In this document: in pieces, positions 18,997-27,503 of the stretch | Position numbering within the stretch: the first letter of the stretch is position 1 | How the letters are laid out: the number at the start of each line of letters is the position of its first letter | DNA from: Teichococcus aestuarii | GTDB taxonomy: Bacteria > Pseudomonadota > Alphaproteobacteria > Acetobacterales > Acetobacteraceae | Direction of reading: 5' to 3' | DNA: 64,000 bases | NCBI RefSeq assembly: GCF_003116135.1 | Contig: NZ_PDOA01000005.1 | Span: 62,001 to 126,000, forward strand | Translations under genes and position numbers: made by a program | Notes under the pieces: generated by a model | Databases searched by the model: none | What the model saw: the letters and a program-made list of their open reading frames with translations, nothing else | Told to the model about the DNA's origin: nothing

Positions 18997-19636
18997 ACGC
19001 GTACAGATCGTCGAAGAACTGCCGCTCCAGCCGCACCGCCCGCCGGAACAGCGTGGCGCAGGCGGCTTCCTCCGCCGGCCCCACCCGGTCCAGCTCGGAG
19101 CGCAGCCAGCCGACGAAGCCCCGGAAGAAGTCGTTGTCGTGCAGGGTGATCCACTCGGCATGGACGAAATCCGGCGGCAGGGGGCCGCTGCGGCGGCTGG
19201 CCCAGGCGAGGTAGAGCCACTCCGCCACCACGAGCACGGAGAGCGCCCGGGCGTAGGAGCGGCTCTCCGCCGCCTCCCGCATCAGGTCCTGGAAGGCGCG
19301 GGTGGTGCCGCTCAGCACGGGGGCGGTGCGCTCGGCCTCCGGCACGCCGAGCGCGTCGAAGGCGCGCTGGAAGTAGGTGTTCTCGTCGCTGGTGATCATC
19401 GCCAGGAAGCCGGAGAGGCGCAGGCGGGCGGCGTAGCTGTCGGCGCTGGCGATGGCGGCGCCGAGCAGGGCCACGAAGCGGTCGATGAACTGGTAGTCCT
19501 GCACCAGATAGGCCCGCATCCGCGCCGGCTCGGCGGTGCCGTCCAGCATGGCGTCGACGAAGCGGTGGCGGATGGCGGCGTTCCAGTCCTCGGCGCAGGC
19601 GCGGCGCAGCGCCTCGGAGAATCCGGTCTGGGGCAT
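18995..19636 (-). CDS. tenA: TenA/THI-4 family protein (thiamine salvage-like), cysteine-less
   Basis: 213 residues, all-helical TenA fold. Family features include YLVQDYQFIDRFV and, near the C-terminus, WITLHDNDFF. TenA proteins hydrolyse thiamine breakdown products such as aminopyrimidines for reuse. Classical TenA has an active-site Cys in a PCxWxY motif. The aligned stretch here is VVAEWLYLAW, with no Cys but an adjacent Glu, resembling the TenA_E subgroup. No thiamine genes are nearby, and I see no TPP-riboswitch signature upstream. It is convergent with asnB. Confidence 0.82.
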   Translation of the reverse strand: MPQTGFSEALRRACAEDWNAAIRHRFVDAMLDGTAEPARMRAYLVQDYQFIDRFVALLGAAIASADSYAARLRLSGFLAMITSDENTYFQRAFDALGVPEAERTAPVLSGTTRAFQDLMREAAESRSYARALSVLVVAEWLYLAWASRRSGPLPPDFVHAEWITLHDNDFFRGFVGWLRSELDRVGPAEEAACATLFRRAVRLERQFFDDLYA

Positions 19637-19757
19637 GGCGTTGGTCTCCCGGTCGTGCCGGATGCGGATAGCAGAGCCGCGGTCGGGGGTCGCCCCCGGG
19701 GCGGAAACTGCCTAGAGAGAAGGCCACGACCGGCCCCATCCGAGAGGAATGCTCCGC

Positions 19758-21077
19758 ATGACCAGCTACGATCTCATCCTGCGCGGCGGACGCTGCGTGC
19801 TCCCCTGGGGCGAGGAGGAGGTCGATGTCGGCGTGCGCGCCGGCCGCATCGCCGCGCTCGGCGACCTGCGGACGGCCGAGGCGGCCGAGGTGCTGGACTG
19901 CGCCGGGCTGCACATCCTCCCTGGCCTGATCGACCCGCATGTGCACCTGCGCGATCCCGGCGACCCGGCGGTGGAGACCATCGAGACCGGCACGAAGGCC
20001 GCCATCCTCGGCGGCATCACGGCGGTGTTCGACATGCCCAACACCAGCCCGGCCATCACCGGCCAGCAGGCGCTGGAGGACAAGCGCGCCTATGTGAAGG
20101 GCCGCGCCTGGTGCGACATCGGCTTCTATGTCGGCGCCGCGCGCTCCAACATCGGCGCCCTGGCGGCGCTGGAGGCCAACCCGGATGTCTGCGCCATCAA
20201 GGTGTTCGCCGGCTCCTCGACCGGCGACCTGATGGTGGAGGACGATGCCTCGCTGGAGCGGGTGATGCGCTCCGGCCGCCGCCGCATCGCCTACCACTCG
20301 GAGGACGAGTACCGGCTGCAGGAGCGCAAGCCGCTCTACGCCGCCGGCGGCCCGCACCGCCTGCACGCCGAGTGGCGCGACGTGGAATGCGCCTTCCTCG
20401 GCACCCGCCGGCTGATGGCGCTGGCGCGCGAGACCGGCCGCCCCGCCCACATCCTGCACGTCTCCACCGCTGAGGAGCTGGGCTACCTGAAGGATTTCCG
20501 CGACGTCGCCACGGTGGAGGTGCTGGTCAACCACCTCAGCCAGACGGACGAGGCCTATGACCGCCTCGGCGGCTATGCGGTGATGAACCCGCCGATCCGC
20601 GACGCCCGCCACCAGGAGGCCGCCTGGGCCGCCGTGCGCGACGGCACGGTGGACTGCATCGGCTCCGACCACGCGCCGCACAGCCGCGCCGCCAAGGAGC
20701 GCCCCTGGCCGGCCACCGCCGCCGGCCTGACCGGCGTGCAGACCCTGGTGCCGCTGATGCTGGACCATGTGAATGCCGGCCGCCTCTCGCTCGGCCGGCT
20801 GGTGGACCTGATGGCCGCCGGCCCGGCCCGCGTCTATGGCGCGGTGGGCAAGGGGCGGCTGGCCGCCGGCTACGATGCCGACTTCACCATCGTGGACATG
20901 AAGCGCGCCCGCACCATCGAGGAGAGCTGGATCGCCTCGCCCTGCGGCTGGACGCCCTTCGCCGGCCAGCGCGTCACCGGCTGGCCGGTGATGACGGTGG
21001 TGCGCGGCCATGTGGCGATGCGCGACGACACGGCGCTGGGCGCCCCGGAAGGCCGCCCCGTCAGCTTCCACAGCTGA
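19758..21077 (+). CDS. pyrC: dihydroorotase
   Basis: 439 residues of the amidohydrolase superfamily. It cyclises carbamoyl-aspartate to dihydroorotate in pyrimidine synthesis. Seen are the metal-binding DPHVHLRDPG, the carbamylatable lysine in CAIKVFAGSS, histidines in AYHSEDE and HILHVSTAEE, and the catalytic Asp in GSDHAPHS. These residues argue for a working enzyme rather than an inactive PyrC-prime. An ATG at 19749 abuts the GAGGA ribosome site with no spacing; the ATG at 19758 has the correct 9-nt spacing and is chosen. No pyrB is adjacent. The protein resembles type I dihydroorotases; a related hydantoinase or allantoinase is a less likely alternative. Confidence 0.9.
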   Translation: MTSYDLILRGGRCVLPWGEEEVDVGVRAGRIAALGDLRTAEAAEVLDCAGLHILPGLIDPHVHLRDPGDPAVETIETGTKAAILGGITAVFDMPNTSPAITGQQALEDKRAYVKGRAWCDIGFYVGAARSNIGALAALEANPDVCAIKVFAGSSTGDLMVEDDASLERVMRSGRRRIAYHSEDEYRLQERKPLYAAGGPHRLHAEWRDVECAFLGTRRLMALARETGRPAHILHVSTAEELGYLKDFRDVATVEVLVNHLSQTDEAYDRLGGYAVMNPPIRDARHQEAAWAAVRDGTVDCIGSDHAPHSRAAKERPWPATAAGLTGVQTLVPLMLDHVNAGRLSLGRLVDLMAAGPARVYGAVGKGRLAAGYDADFTIVDMKRARTIEESWIASPCGWTPFAGQRVTGWPVMTVVRGHVAMRDDTALGAPEGRPVSFHS

Positions 21078-21141
21078 GGCCCCGGGGCCGGGCCGGGGCG
21101 GGGCCGCCCGGCCCCGCCGCCGAAGCTCCACCGCCAGAGGC

Positions 21142-21170
21142 TTAACGTGGCGCGCCGCTGCCGCTATGGT
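21142..21170 (+). promoter_or_regulatory. candidate promoter of the yfgM-bamB-der group
   Basis: TTAACG (21142-21147), a 17-nt spacer and TATGGT (21165-21170). An in-frame ATG at 21166 falls inside this -10 box, which supports the downstream TTG (21199) as the real start of the first gene. Confidence 0.45.
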
Positions 21171-21198
21171 CCGCGCCACTTTTCACAGAGGCCGGACC

Positions 21199-21861
21199 TT
21201 GCCGGATATCTTCGACGAAGTGCAGGAGGAGCTGCGGGCCGAACGGGCCCGGCAGCTGGGTGTGCGATATGGCGGCATGCTGGCCGGCGTGGCGCTGCTG
21301 GTTCTGGTCGGCCTGGGCGGCTGGCAGGGCTGGCGGTGGTACGAGCAGCGGCAGGCCAGCCAGGCGGCCACGACCTTCCTGGAGGCGCACCGCGCCGCCG
21401 AGGCCCAGGGCGCCGACCTGAAGGCGGTGGGCGACCGCTTCGCCGCCCTCGCCGCCGAGAGCCCGGCCGGCTACCGCCTCCTCTCCCTGCTGCGCGCCGC
21501 CGCGCTGAAGGCCGAGACGGGCGACCGCGCGGCCGCCCTGGTGATGTGGGACCAGGTGGCGTCCGACAGCGCCGCGCCGCAGCTCTACCGCGACCTCGCC
21601 AGCCTGATGTGGGCGCTGCACGGCATGGACAGCCAGGACCCGGCGCTGCTCGCCGCCCGGCTGGAGCCGCTGGCCCAGGCGGGCGGGCCGACGGGTAGCC
21701 CCTGGCGCGCCTCGGCGCGGGAGCTGCGGGCGCTGCTCGCCATCCGGCGCGGCGAGACCGCCGAGGCCAAGCGTGACCTGGAGGCCCTGGCGGCCGATGT
21801 GAACGCGCCGCGCGGCCTGCGCGACCGCGCCAGCCGCCTCGCGGCGGGATTGGGGGTATGA
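21199..21861 (+). CDS. YfgM-like tetratricopeptide membrane protein
   Basis: About 220 residues: an N-terminal cytoplasmic stretch (LPDIFDEVQEELRAERA), one transmembrane helix (~residues 25-45, GMLAGVALLVLVGLGGW), then a periplasmic TPR-like helical region of the YfgM type. YfgM is an inner-membrane ancillary protein of the Sec translocon and periplasmic chaperones, and is commonly encoded directly before bamB and der, as here. The TTG at 21199 has AGAGG 7 nt upstream and is preferred to the ATG at 21166. Its stop overlaps the bamB start (ATGA). Confidence 0.8.
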   Translation: MPDIFDEVQEELRAERARQLGVRYGGMLAGVALLVLVGLGGWQGWRWYEQRQASQAATTFLEAHRAAEAQGADLKAVGDRFAALAAESPAGYRLLSLLRAAALKAETGDRAAALVMWDQVASDSAAPQLYRDLASLMWALHGMDSQDPALLAARLEPLAQAGGPTGSPWRASARELRALLAIRRGETAEAKRDLEALAADVNAPRGLRDRASRLAAGLGV

Positions 21862-23201
21862 TGCGGGACAGGAAGATCTGGACGCGGCGCGCCGCGCTGC
21901 TGGGTGGCGCCGGCCTGCTGAGCGGCTGCGGCCTGCTGGACGGCGTTTTCGGCGACAGCAAGCCGCCGCTGCCGGGCGAGCGCCACTCGGTGCTGACGGC
22001 GCAGCGGGAACTGGCGGCCGATGCCGGCATCGCCGGCCGCCCCGTGGCGCTGCCGCCGCCCCAGGCGCGGGCCGAATGGCCGCAGCCCGGTGGCGGCGCC
22101 ACGCACGATGCCGGCCACAACGCCGTGGGCCCGCGCCTGGCGGAAGCCTGGCGCGCCTCGGTGGGCACCGGCAGCTCCTACCGCCGGCGCATCACCGCCG
22201 GCCCCGTCATCGCCCAGGGCACGGTGTTCGCGGCCGACGCCTATGGCGTGGTCTCGGCCTTCGACCTCGCCTCGGGCGGCCGCCGCTGGCGCTTCGACAC
22301 GCGGCCCGAGGATGACGACACGGGCGCTGTCGGCGCCGGCTGCGCCTTCGCCGACGGCACGCTCTACGTCGCCACCGGCATGGCCGAGATGCTGGCGCTG
22401 GACCCCGCCACCGGCGCCGTGCGCTGGCGGGTGCGGCTGCCGGCGCCAACGCGCGGCGCCCCCGCCGTGGCCGATGGCCGCATCTTCATCCCCACCATCG
22501 AGAACCAGCTGCTCGGCCTCTCGGCACAGGACGGCAAGCGGCTCTGGGCCTATCGGGCGCAGCCGACCACGGCGGTGCCGCTCGGCCTGCCGGCGCCGGC
22601 GGTGGAGGGCGAGTTCGTCGTCGCCGGCTTCCCCTCGGGCGAGCTGGTGGCGTTGCGGCCCGAGGATGGCCGCGTGCTCTGGACGGAGAGCCTGGCCGGG
22701 CAGGGCCTGCGCGGCCTGGGCGACATCTCCGGCGTGCGCGGCCTGCCGGTGATCCACCAGGGCCGCGTCTATGCCATGGGCATGGGCGGCACCTCGATGG
22801 CGGTGGACCTGCGCTCCGGCCGCCGGCTGTGGGAGCGCGAGGTGGGCGGCACCGCCAGCCCCGTCGCCGCGGGGGAATGGCTGTTCCTGGTGGGCGCCAA
22901 TGGCGAGCTGCTGGCGGTGGGGCGCGAGGATGGCCGCATCCGCTGGATCAGCGAGCTGAACGCGCCCGCGCCGGGCCAGAAGAAGCAGGACCCGGCCTAT
23001 TTCGCCACGCCCATCCTGGCGGGCGGGCAGATCGTGCTGCCCGGCAGCGGGGGCGAGGCGCTGCTGGTCGATCCGGCGGAGGGGCAGGTGGCGGGCCGTC
23101 TGCGCCTGCCCGGCGGCACGCTGCTGCCGGGCGCCGTGGCGCAGCAGACCCTGGTGCTGCTGACCGATGACGGCACCCTCGTCGCCTATCGCGGCGGCTG
23201 A
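21858..23201 (+). CDS. bamB: outer-membrane assembly lipoprotein BamB
   Basis: 447 residues with a twin-Arg-rich N-terminus, a hydrophobic stretch and a lipobox LLSGC (Cys near residue 25), so the protein is lipid-anchored. The rest is a beta-propeller of PQQ-like repeats (SAFDLASGGRRWRF, LALDPATGAVRWRV, VALRPEDGRVLW, MAVDLRSGRRLWER). BamB is a BAM-complex lipoprotein assisting beta-barrel insertion. Position between yfgM and der matches the conserved order. The gene overlaps the preceding one by 4 nt. Confidence 0.93.
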   Translation: MMRDRKIWTRRAALLGGAGLLSGCGLLDGVFGDSKPPLPGERHSVLTAQRELAADAGIAGRPVALPPPQARAEWPQPGGGATHDAGHNAVGPRLAEAWRASVGTGSSYRRRITAGPVIAQGTVFAADAYGVVSAFDLASGGRRWRFDTRPEDDDTGAVGAGCAFADGTLYVATGMAEMLALDPATGAVRWRVRLPAPTRGAPAVADGRIFIPTIENQLLGLSAQDGKRLWAYRAQPTTAVPLGLPAPAVEGEFVVAGFPSGELVALRPEDGRVLWTESLAGQGLRGLGDISGVRGLPVIHQGRVYAMGMGGTSMAVDLRSGRRLWEREVGGTASPVAAGEWLFLVGANGELLAVGREDGRIRWISELNAPAPGQKKQDPAYFATPILAGGQIVLPGSGGEALLVDPAEGQVAGRLRLPGGTLLPGAVAQQTLVLLTDDGTLVAYRGG

Positions 23202-23210
23202 GATCCCGGC

Positions 23211-23232
23211 CCGGGGGGCGGTGTCCCCCCGG
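23211..23232 (+). other. hairpin in the bamB-der gap
   Basis: Arms CCGGGGGG / CCCCCCGG around CGGTGT, 9 nt after the bamB stop, with no T-run. Two CCGGTGTC-type direct repeats follow. It may stabilise the bamB mRNA end or pause polymerase. A -10-like TCTAAA lies ~12 nt before the der ATG. Confidence 0.4.
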
Positions 23233-23322
23233 TGTCCACCCCGGTGTCTCGGCGGGCGGGGGGCCGGCATGCGCCGCAACATGGTTTCGCCGGGGCGCGA
23301 TCTGCTCTAAAGCGGCGGTATC

Positions 23323-24660
23323 ATGCTCCCCCGTATCGCCATCATCGGCCGGCCCAACGTCGGCAAGTCCACGCTGTTCAACCGCCTCGCGGGGCGGAAA
23401 ATCGCCATCGTGGACGACACGCCGGGCGTCACCCGCGACCGCAAGGAGGTCGAGGCACGCATCGGCGGCCGCCCCGTGCTGCTGCTCGACACGGCGGGGC
23501 TGGAGGAGGCCCCGCCCGACACCGTGGCCGGCCGCATGCGCGCCAGCTCCGAAGTGGCGGTGCGGCAGGCGGATCTGGTGCTGTTCGTCATCGACGCCCG
23601 CGCCGGCATCACCCCCTCCGACCGCGCCTTCGCCGCCTGGCTGCGCCGCCAGCCTGCCCCCGTGCTGCTGGTCGCCAACAAGACCGAGGGGCGGGGCGGC
23701 GGCATGGCCGCTTACGAGGCCTATGAGCTGGGCCTTGGCGACCCCGTCGCCATCTCGGCCGAGCATGGCGAGGGCATCGCCGACCTCTACACCACGGCGC
23801 TGCCGATGCTGCCGGAGGAAGAGGACCCCGAGGTGCGGGACCGCGACCGGCCGCTGCGGCTGGCCATCGTCGGCCGCCCGAATGCCGGCAAGTCCACCCT
23901 GCTGAACGCCCTGCTGGGCGAGGAGCGCATGATCACCGGCCCCGAGCCCGGCCTGACGCGCGACGCCGTGGCGGTGGAGTGGATCGACGAGACGGGCGGC
24001 AAGGTGCGGCTGGTGGACACCGCCGGCATGCGCAAGAAGGCCCGCATCATCGAGAACCTTGAGCAGATGTCGGTGGGCTCCACCATCGCCGCGCTGAAGG
24101 AGGCGGAGGTGGCCGTGCTGGTGCTCGACGCCCTGCTGGGGATGGACGAGCAGGACCTCCGCATCGCCCGCCTGGCCGAGCGCGAGGGCCGCGCCGTGGT
24201 CATCGCGCTGAACAAGTGGGACGCGGTGGAGGACCGCACCGCCGCCCGCCGCGCGCTGGACGACGTGCTGATGGCCTCGCTGGCGCAGCTCAAGGGCGTC
24301 AGCGTCGTCACCCTCTCGGCGATCACCGGCAAGAACGTGAACCGGCTGATGCCCGCCGTGCGCGAGACGCTGGAGCGCTGGAACCGCCGCATCCCGACCG
24401 GCGAGCTGAACCGCTGGTTCGAGGCCGCCGTGGCCCGCCACACCCCGCCGCTGGTCGATGGGCGGCGCATCAAACTGCGCTACGCCACCATGCCCAAGGC
24501 GCGGCCGCCGACGATCGCCGTGTTCGGACCCCGCGCCGAGGACCTGCCGGAGGATTACCGGCGCTACCTCGTCAACAGCTTCCGCGAGGCGTTCGACATG
24601 CCGGGCGTGCCGATCCGCCTGCATGGGCGCGGCGGCAGGAACCCCTTCGTCGAGGAATGA
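23323..24660 (+). CDS. der: ribosome-assembly GTPase Der (EngA)
   Basis: 445 residues with two tandem GTPase domains and a C-terminal KH-like domain. G-domain 1 has GRPNVGKST and DTPGVTRDR; G-domain 2 (from residue ~180) has GRPNAGKST, LTRDAV and DTAGMRKKAR; NKWD is the base-recognition motif. Der is essential for 50S subunit maturation. The C-terminus HGRGGRNPF is typical. The start has no obvious Shine-Dalgarno and a -10-like sequence close by, hinting at a short leader in addition to read-through from bamB. Confidence 0.98.
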   Translation: MLPRIAIIGRPNVGKSTLFNRLAGRKIAIVDDTPGVTRDRKEVEARIGGRPVLLLDTAGLEEAPPDTVAGRMRASSEVAVRQADLVLFVIDARAGITPSDRAFAAWLRRQPAPVLLVANKTEGRGGGMAAYEAYELGLGDPVAISAEHGEGIADLYTTALPMLPEEEDPEVRDRDRPLRLAIVGRPNAGKSTLLNALLGEERMITGPEPGLTRDAVAVEWIDETGGKVRLVDTAGMRKKARIIENLEQMSVGSTIAALKEAEVAVLVLDALLGMDEQDLRIARLAEREGRAVVIALNKWDAVEDRTAARRALDDVLMASLAQLKGVSVVTLSAITGKNVNRLMPAVRETLERWNRRIPTGELNRWFEAAVARHTPPLVDGRRIKLRYATMPKARPPTIAVFGPRAEDLPEDYRRYLVNSFREAFDMPGVPIRLHGRGGRNPFVEE

Positions 24661-24769
24661 GGCCACGCGCCGCCACCGCATCGTCATGCGGGGGGGCGGC
24701 GCAAAGGGCCACGGCCTGTGGCATCCTGCCGGCGACGTGTGACACCGTGCTGACCGGAAGGCCCCTCCC

Positions 24770-26122
24770 GTGGATATCCTGCTCGCCCTGCTGCTGATCC
24801 TCCTGCTGAGCGGGGTGGGCGCCCTCATCTCGCTCTCGGAGATCGCCTTCGCGGCGGCGCGGGAGACAAGGCTGCGCCTGCTGGCCGAGGGCGGCGAGGC
24901 CCGCGCCACCCGCTTCCTGGCGTTGCGCCAGGACCCGGCGGCGGTGGTCACGGCGCTGCAGATCGTGGTCAACGCGCTCGGCGTGCTGGGCGGCGTGCTG
25001 GGCGAGGGGGCGCTGACGCCGGTGCTGACCCCCGCGCTGGAGCGCCTCGGCGCCGGGGAGTGGGCCGCGCCCGCTGCCTCGGCCTTCTCCTTCGTCACCG
25101 TCACCACCCTGTTCGTGATCTTCTCCGACCTGGTGCCGAAGCGGGTGGCGATGATGCAGCCGGAGCGCATCGCCGTGCTCACCGGCTGGTTCCCGGCGCT
25201 GGCGGTGCGACTGCTGCGGCCGCTGGTCTGGGTGTTCTCGGGGCTGGCGGATGCGCTGATGCGGCTGCTCGGCCTGCCCACCGCCGTGGTGCACGAGACG
25301 GTGACGCCCGAGGAGCTGCGCGCCACCCTGGCCGCCGGCGCCGAATCGGGCGCGCTGGACGCCGCCGAGCACCGGCTGATCGAGAACGTGCTGGCGCTGC
25401 GCGAGCGCACCGTCACCTCCGCCATGACCCCGCGCGACGAGATCGTCTTCCTCGACCTGAAGGAGACGCCGGAGGCGTGGCGCGAGAAGGTGCGGCGCCA
25501 GCCCTATTCCCGCTACCCTGTCTGCGATGGCGGGCTGGACCATGTGGTGGGCTACACCCGCGCCGAGGACGTGCTGGCCGAGGTGCTGCAGGCCGGCGTC
25601 GGCGCGCTGAAGCCCGAGTCGCTGAAGCCGGACACCACCAAGCCCGGCGCCGCCGCCCCCGGCCCGATGCGGCGGGACGTGCCCTCGGTGCCCGAGACGC
25701 TGGACCTGTGGGAGGTGCTGGCGCAGTTCGAGGCGCAGAAGGCGGGCTTCGCGCTGGTGGTGAGCGAATACGCGGTGGTGACCGGCCTCGTCACCTACAA
25801 GGACGTGCTGGCGGCGCTGGTGGGCGGCCTGGCCGATCCCTTCGAGGAGCGTGCGATCCTGAAGCGGGACGCGGATTCCTGGCTGGTGGATGGCATCGCG
25901 CCGATGGCCGATGTCTCCGTGGCGCTGGGCACCGAGGCGCTGCCGGTGGATGGCCCCTACCACACGGCGGGCGGCTTCGTGATGCACCGGCTGCGCCGCG
26001 TGCCGCGCAAGGCGGACAAGGTGGAGGCGGCCGGCTTCGTCTTCGAGGTGGTGGATGTGGAGGGTTTCCGCGTGAACCAGCTCCTGGTCACCCGCGTCCT
26101 GACTCCCGACCCGGAAAACTGA
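24770..26122 (+). CDS. CNNM/HlyC-CorC family membrane protein (DUF21 + CBS + CorC_HlyC)
   Basis: 450 residues: an N-terminal DUF21 domain with about four membrane helices (to ~residue 160), two CBS motifs, and the C-terminal CorC_HlyC domain (DSWLVDGIAPMADV...GGFVMHRLRRVP). The family is implicated in magnesium/cobalt efflux or tolerance. GTG start at 24770 with GGAAGG ~9 nt before. A lysine/proline-rich stretch (KPESLKPDTTKPG, ~residues 282-302) is inserted between the CBS motifs; linkers there are usually short. The gene ends in terminator 3. Confidence 0.9.
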   Translation: MDILLALLLILLLSGVGALISLSEIAFAAARETRLRLLAEGGEARATRFLALRQDPAAVVTALQIVVNALGVLGGVLGEGALTPVLTPALERLGAGEWAAPAASAFSFVTVTTLFVIFSDLVPKRVAMMQPERIAVLTGWFPALAVRLLRPLVWVFSGLADALMRLLGLPTAVVHETVTPEELRATLAAGAESGALDAAEHRLIENVLALRERTVTSAMTPRDEIVFLDLKETPEAWREKVRRQPYSRYPVCDGGLDHVVGYTRAEDVLAEVLQAGVGALKPESLKPDTTKPGAAAPGPMRRDVPSVPETLDLWEVLAQFEAQKAGFALVVSEYAVVTGLVTYKDVLAALVGGLADPFEERAILKRDADSWLVDGIAPMADVSVALGTEALPVDGPYHTAGGFVMHRLRRVPRKADKVEAAGFVFEVVDVEGFRVNQLLVTRVLTPDPEN

Positions 26123-26166
26123 CAGAAAGAAGAGGGAGGTCCGGGGGAATTCCTTCCCCCGGCCTT
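26121..26166 (+). terminator. repeat-family terminator 3, after the CorC-like gene
   Basis: GACAGAAAGAAGAGGGAGGT, hairpin CCGGGGGAA / TTCCCCCGG with TTCC loop (26141-26162), then a short CCTTCACC. The T-run is weaker than in the other copies. It begins at the CDS stop codon and ends 8 nt before the asd stop (convergent). Confidence 0.85.
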
Positions 26167-26173
26167 CACCCCC

Positions 26174-27235
26174 TCACCGGGGCAGCAGCGCCTCGGCGAT
26201 CTGCACCGCGTTGAGCGCCGCCCCCTTCAGCAGCTGGTCGCCCACGACGAACAGGCTGAGCGAGCGGCCCGAGGGGTCGCCGCTGTCCGGCCGGATGCGG
26301 CCCACCAGCACGTCGTCCTGCCCCGAGGCGTCGCTCGGCATGGGGAAGTAGTTGCGGGCGCGGTCATCCACCAGCTTCACGCCGGGGGCGGCGGCGAGCA
26401 GGGCGCGGGCTTCCTCGGCGGAGACCACCGTGTCGAACTCCACCGTCAGCGCCATGCCGTGCGCCCGCAGCACCGGCACGCGGATGCAGGTGATGCCGAT
26501 GGGCAGCGCCGGCGTGCCCATGATGCGCCGCGTCTCGGCCACCACCTTGGTCTCCTCGCCGTTGTAGCCGCTCTCCGGGTCCATCTCGGCGTTGTGGCTG
26601 AACATGTTGAAGGCGTAGGGGTGCGGCAGAACCTTGGGCTCGAAGCTCTCGCCGCGCAGATGGGCGGCGGTGGATTCGCGCAGCTCCTCCATGGCCGCCG
26701 CCCCGGCGCCGGAGGCCGCCTGGTAGGTGGCGGCATGCAGGCGGCGGATGGGGTGCGCCCGGTGCAGCGGCGCCAGCGCCACGGTGGCGATGGCGGCCAC
26801 GCAGTTGGGGTTGGCGATGATGCCGCGGTGCTGCGCGATGGCGGCGGCGTTCACCTCCGGCACCACCAGCGGCACGTCGGGGTCCATGCGGAAGGCGGAG
26901 GAATTGTCCACCACCACGGCACCCGCCTTCACGGCGGCGGCGGCGTAGCGCTTGGAGACGCCGGAGCCGGCGGAGAACAGCGCCAGGCCCACGCCCTCGA
27001 AGCTCTCCTCGGTGAGGGCCTCGACCGGCAGCTCCTCGCCGCGGAAGGTCATGGTGCGGCCGGCGGAGCGGGGGGAGGCCAGCAGGCGCAGGCGGGAGAG
27101 CGGGAAGTTCCGCGCCTCCAGGCAGTGCAGCAGCTCGACGCCGACCGCGCCGGTGGCGCCGACGATGGCCACCACGGGGCTGGCGGCCACGTTCAGGTGC
27201 GGCTGGGCTTCGGCGGGGTCTTGAAGGGTGAGCAT
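26174..27235 (-). CDS. asd: aspartate-semialdehyde dehydrogenase
   Basis: 353 residues. It reduces aspartyl phosphate to the semialdehyde for Lys/Met/Thr and diaminopimelate synthesis. Rossmann motif VAIVGATGAVGVELL near residues 20-35; phosphate-binding FSAGSGVSKRYA; active-site Cys in NPNCVAAI; substrate Arg/His region ITCIRVPVLRAHG. ATG 27235 chosen; a longer frame upstream is arginine-rich and not family-like. The gene is monocistronic, convergent with the CorC-like gene. Confidence 0.97.
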   Translation of the reverse strand: MLTLQDPAEAQPHLNVAASPVVAIVGATGAVGVELLHCLEARNFPLSRLRLLASPRSAGRTMTFRGEELPVEALTEESFEGVGLALFSAGSGVSKRYAAAAVKAGAVVVDNSSAFRMDPDVPLVVPEVNAAAIAQHRGIIANPNCVAAIATVALAPLHRAHPIRRLHAATYQAASGAGAAAMEELRESTAAHLRGESFEPKVLPHPYAFNMFSHNAEMDPESGYNGEETKVVAETRRIMGTPALPIGITCIRVPVLRAHGMALTVEFDTVVSAEEARALLAAAPGVKLVDDRARNYFPMPSDASGQDDVLVGRIRPDSGDPSGRSLSLFVVGDQLLKGAALNAVQIAEALLPR

Positions 27236-27323
27236 GGGGTCTCTGTCCGGTGGTGCCGGGAGAGACGGGCGCCGGCGTGTCCGGCTTTGGCCCCGTCCGT
27301 CTCCGGCGGGGCCTTCTGGTGAT

Positions 27324-27413
27324 TTATGCTGCGGCGACCCGCGCATGCACCAGAGGACGCCCCGCCGGAGCGGTCGTCTTGGTAATGCGCTTGATGATGA
27401 TCGGGGCGAACAT
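27324..27413 (-). CDS. candidate 29-residue basic small protein
   Basis: Within the 268-bp gap between asd and the GNAT gene, the complement strand has ATG at 27413 to TAA at 27324. It encodes a basic peptide opening MFAPIIIKRITKTT. Its first half uses G/C-ending codons like real genes here. There is no clear Shine-Dalgarno. No family is recognised, and the frame may be chance. Apart from this, the gap shows only an AAGGAGG ribosome site for the GNAT gene. Confidence 0.2.
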   Translation of the reverse strand: MFAPIIIKRITKTTAPAGRPLVHARVAAA

Positions 27414-27503
27414 GCTGCGTATTTCGCCCCGGAACCCCCTGTGCGTCAAGATGGCGCGAGGCCGAGGGGGCGGTACTGCCCCCGCAAGGAGGAAAGAGCC
27501 GGC

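Noticed and set aside
15499..19161. Very long open frame (about 1,200 codons) on the complement strand across the ligase, asnB and tenA genes
   Set aside because: Antisense to well-supported genes and composed of low-complexity Arg/Gly/Ala/His residues; a by-product of very high GC.
19637..19757. TPP riboswitch upstream of tenA
   Set aside because: No CTGAGA or other conserved thi-box sequences on the complement strand.
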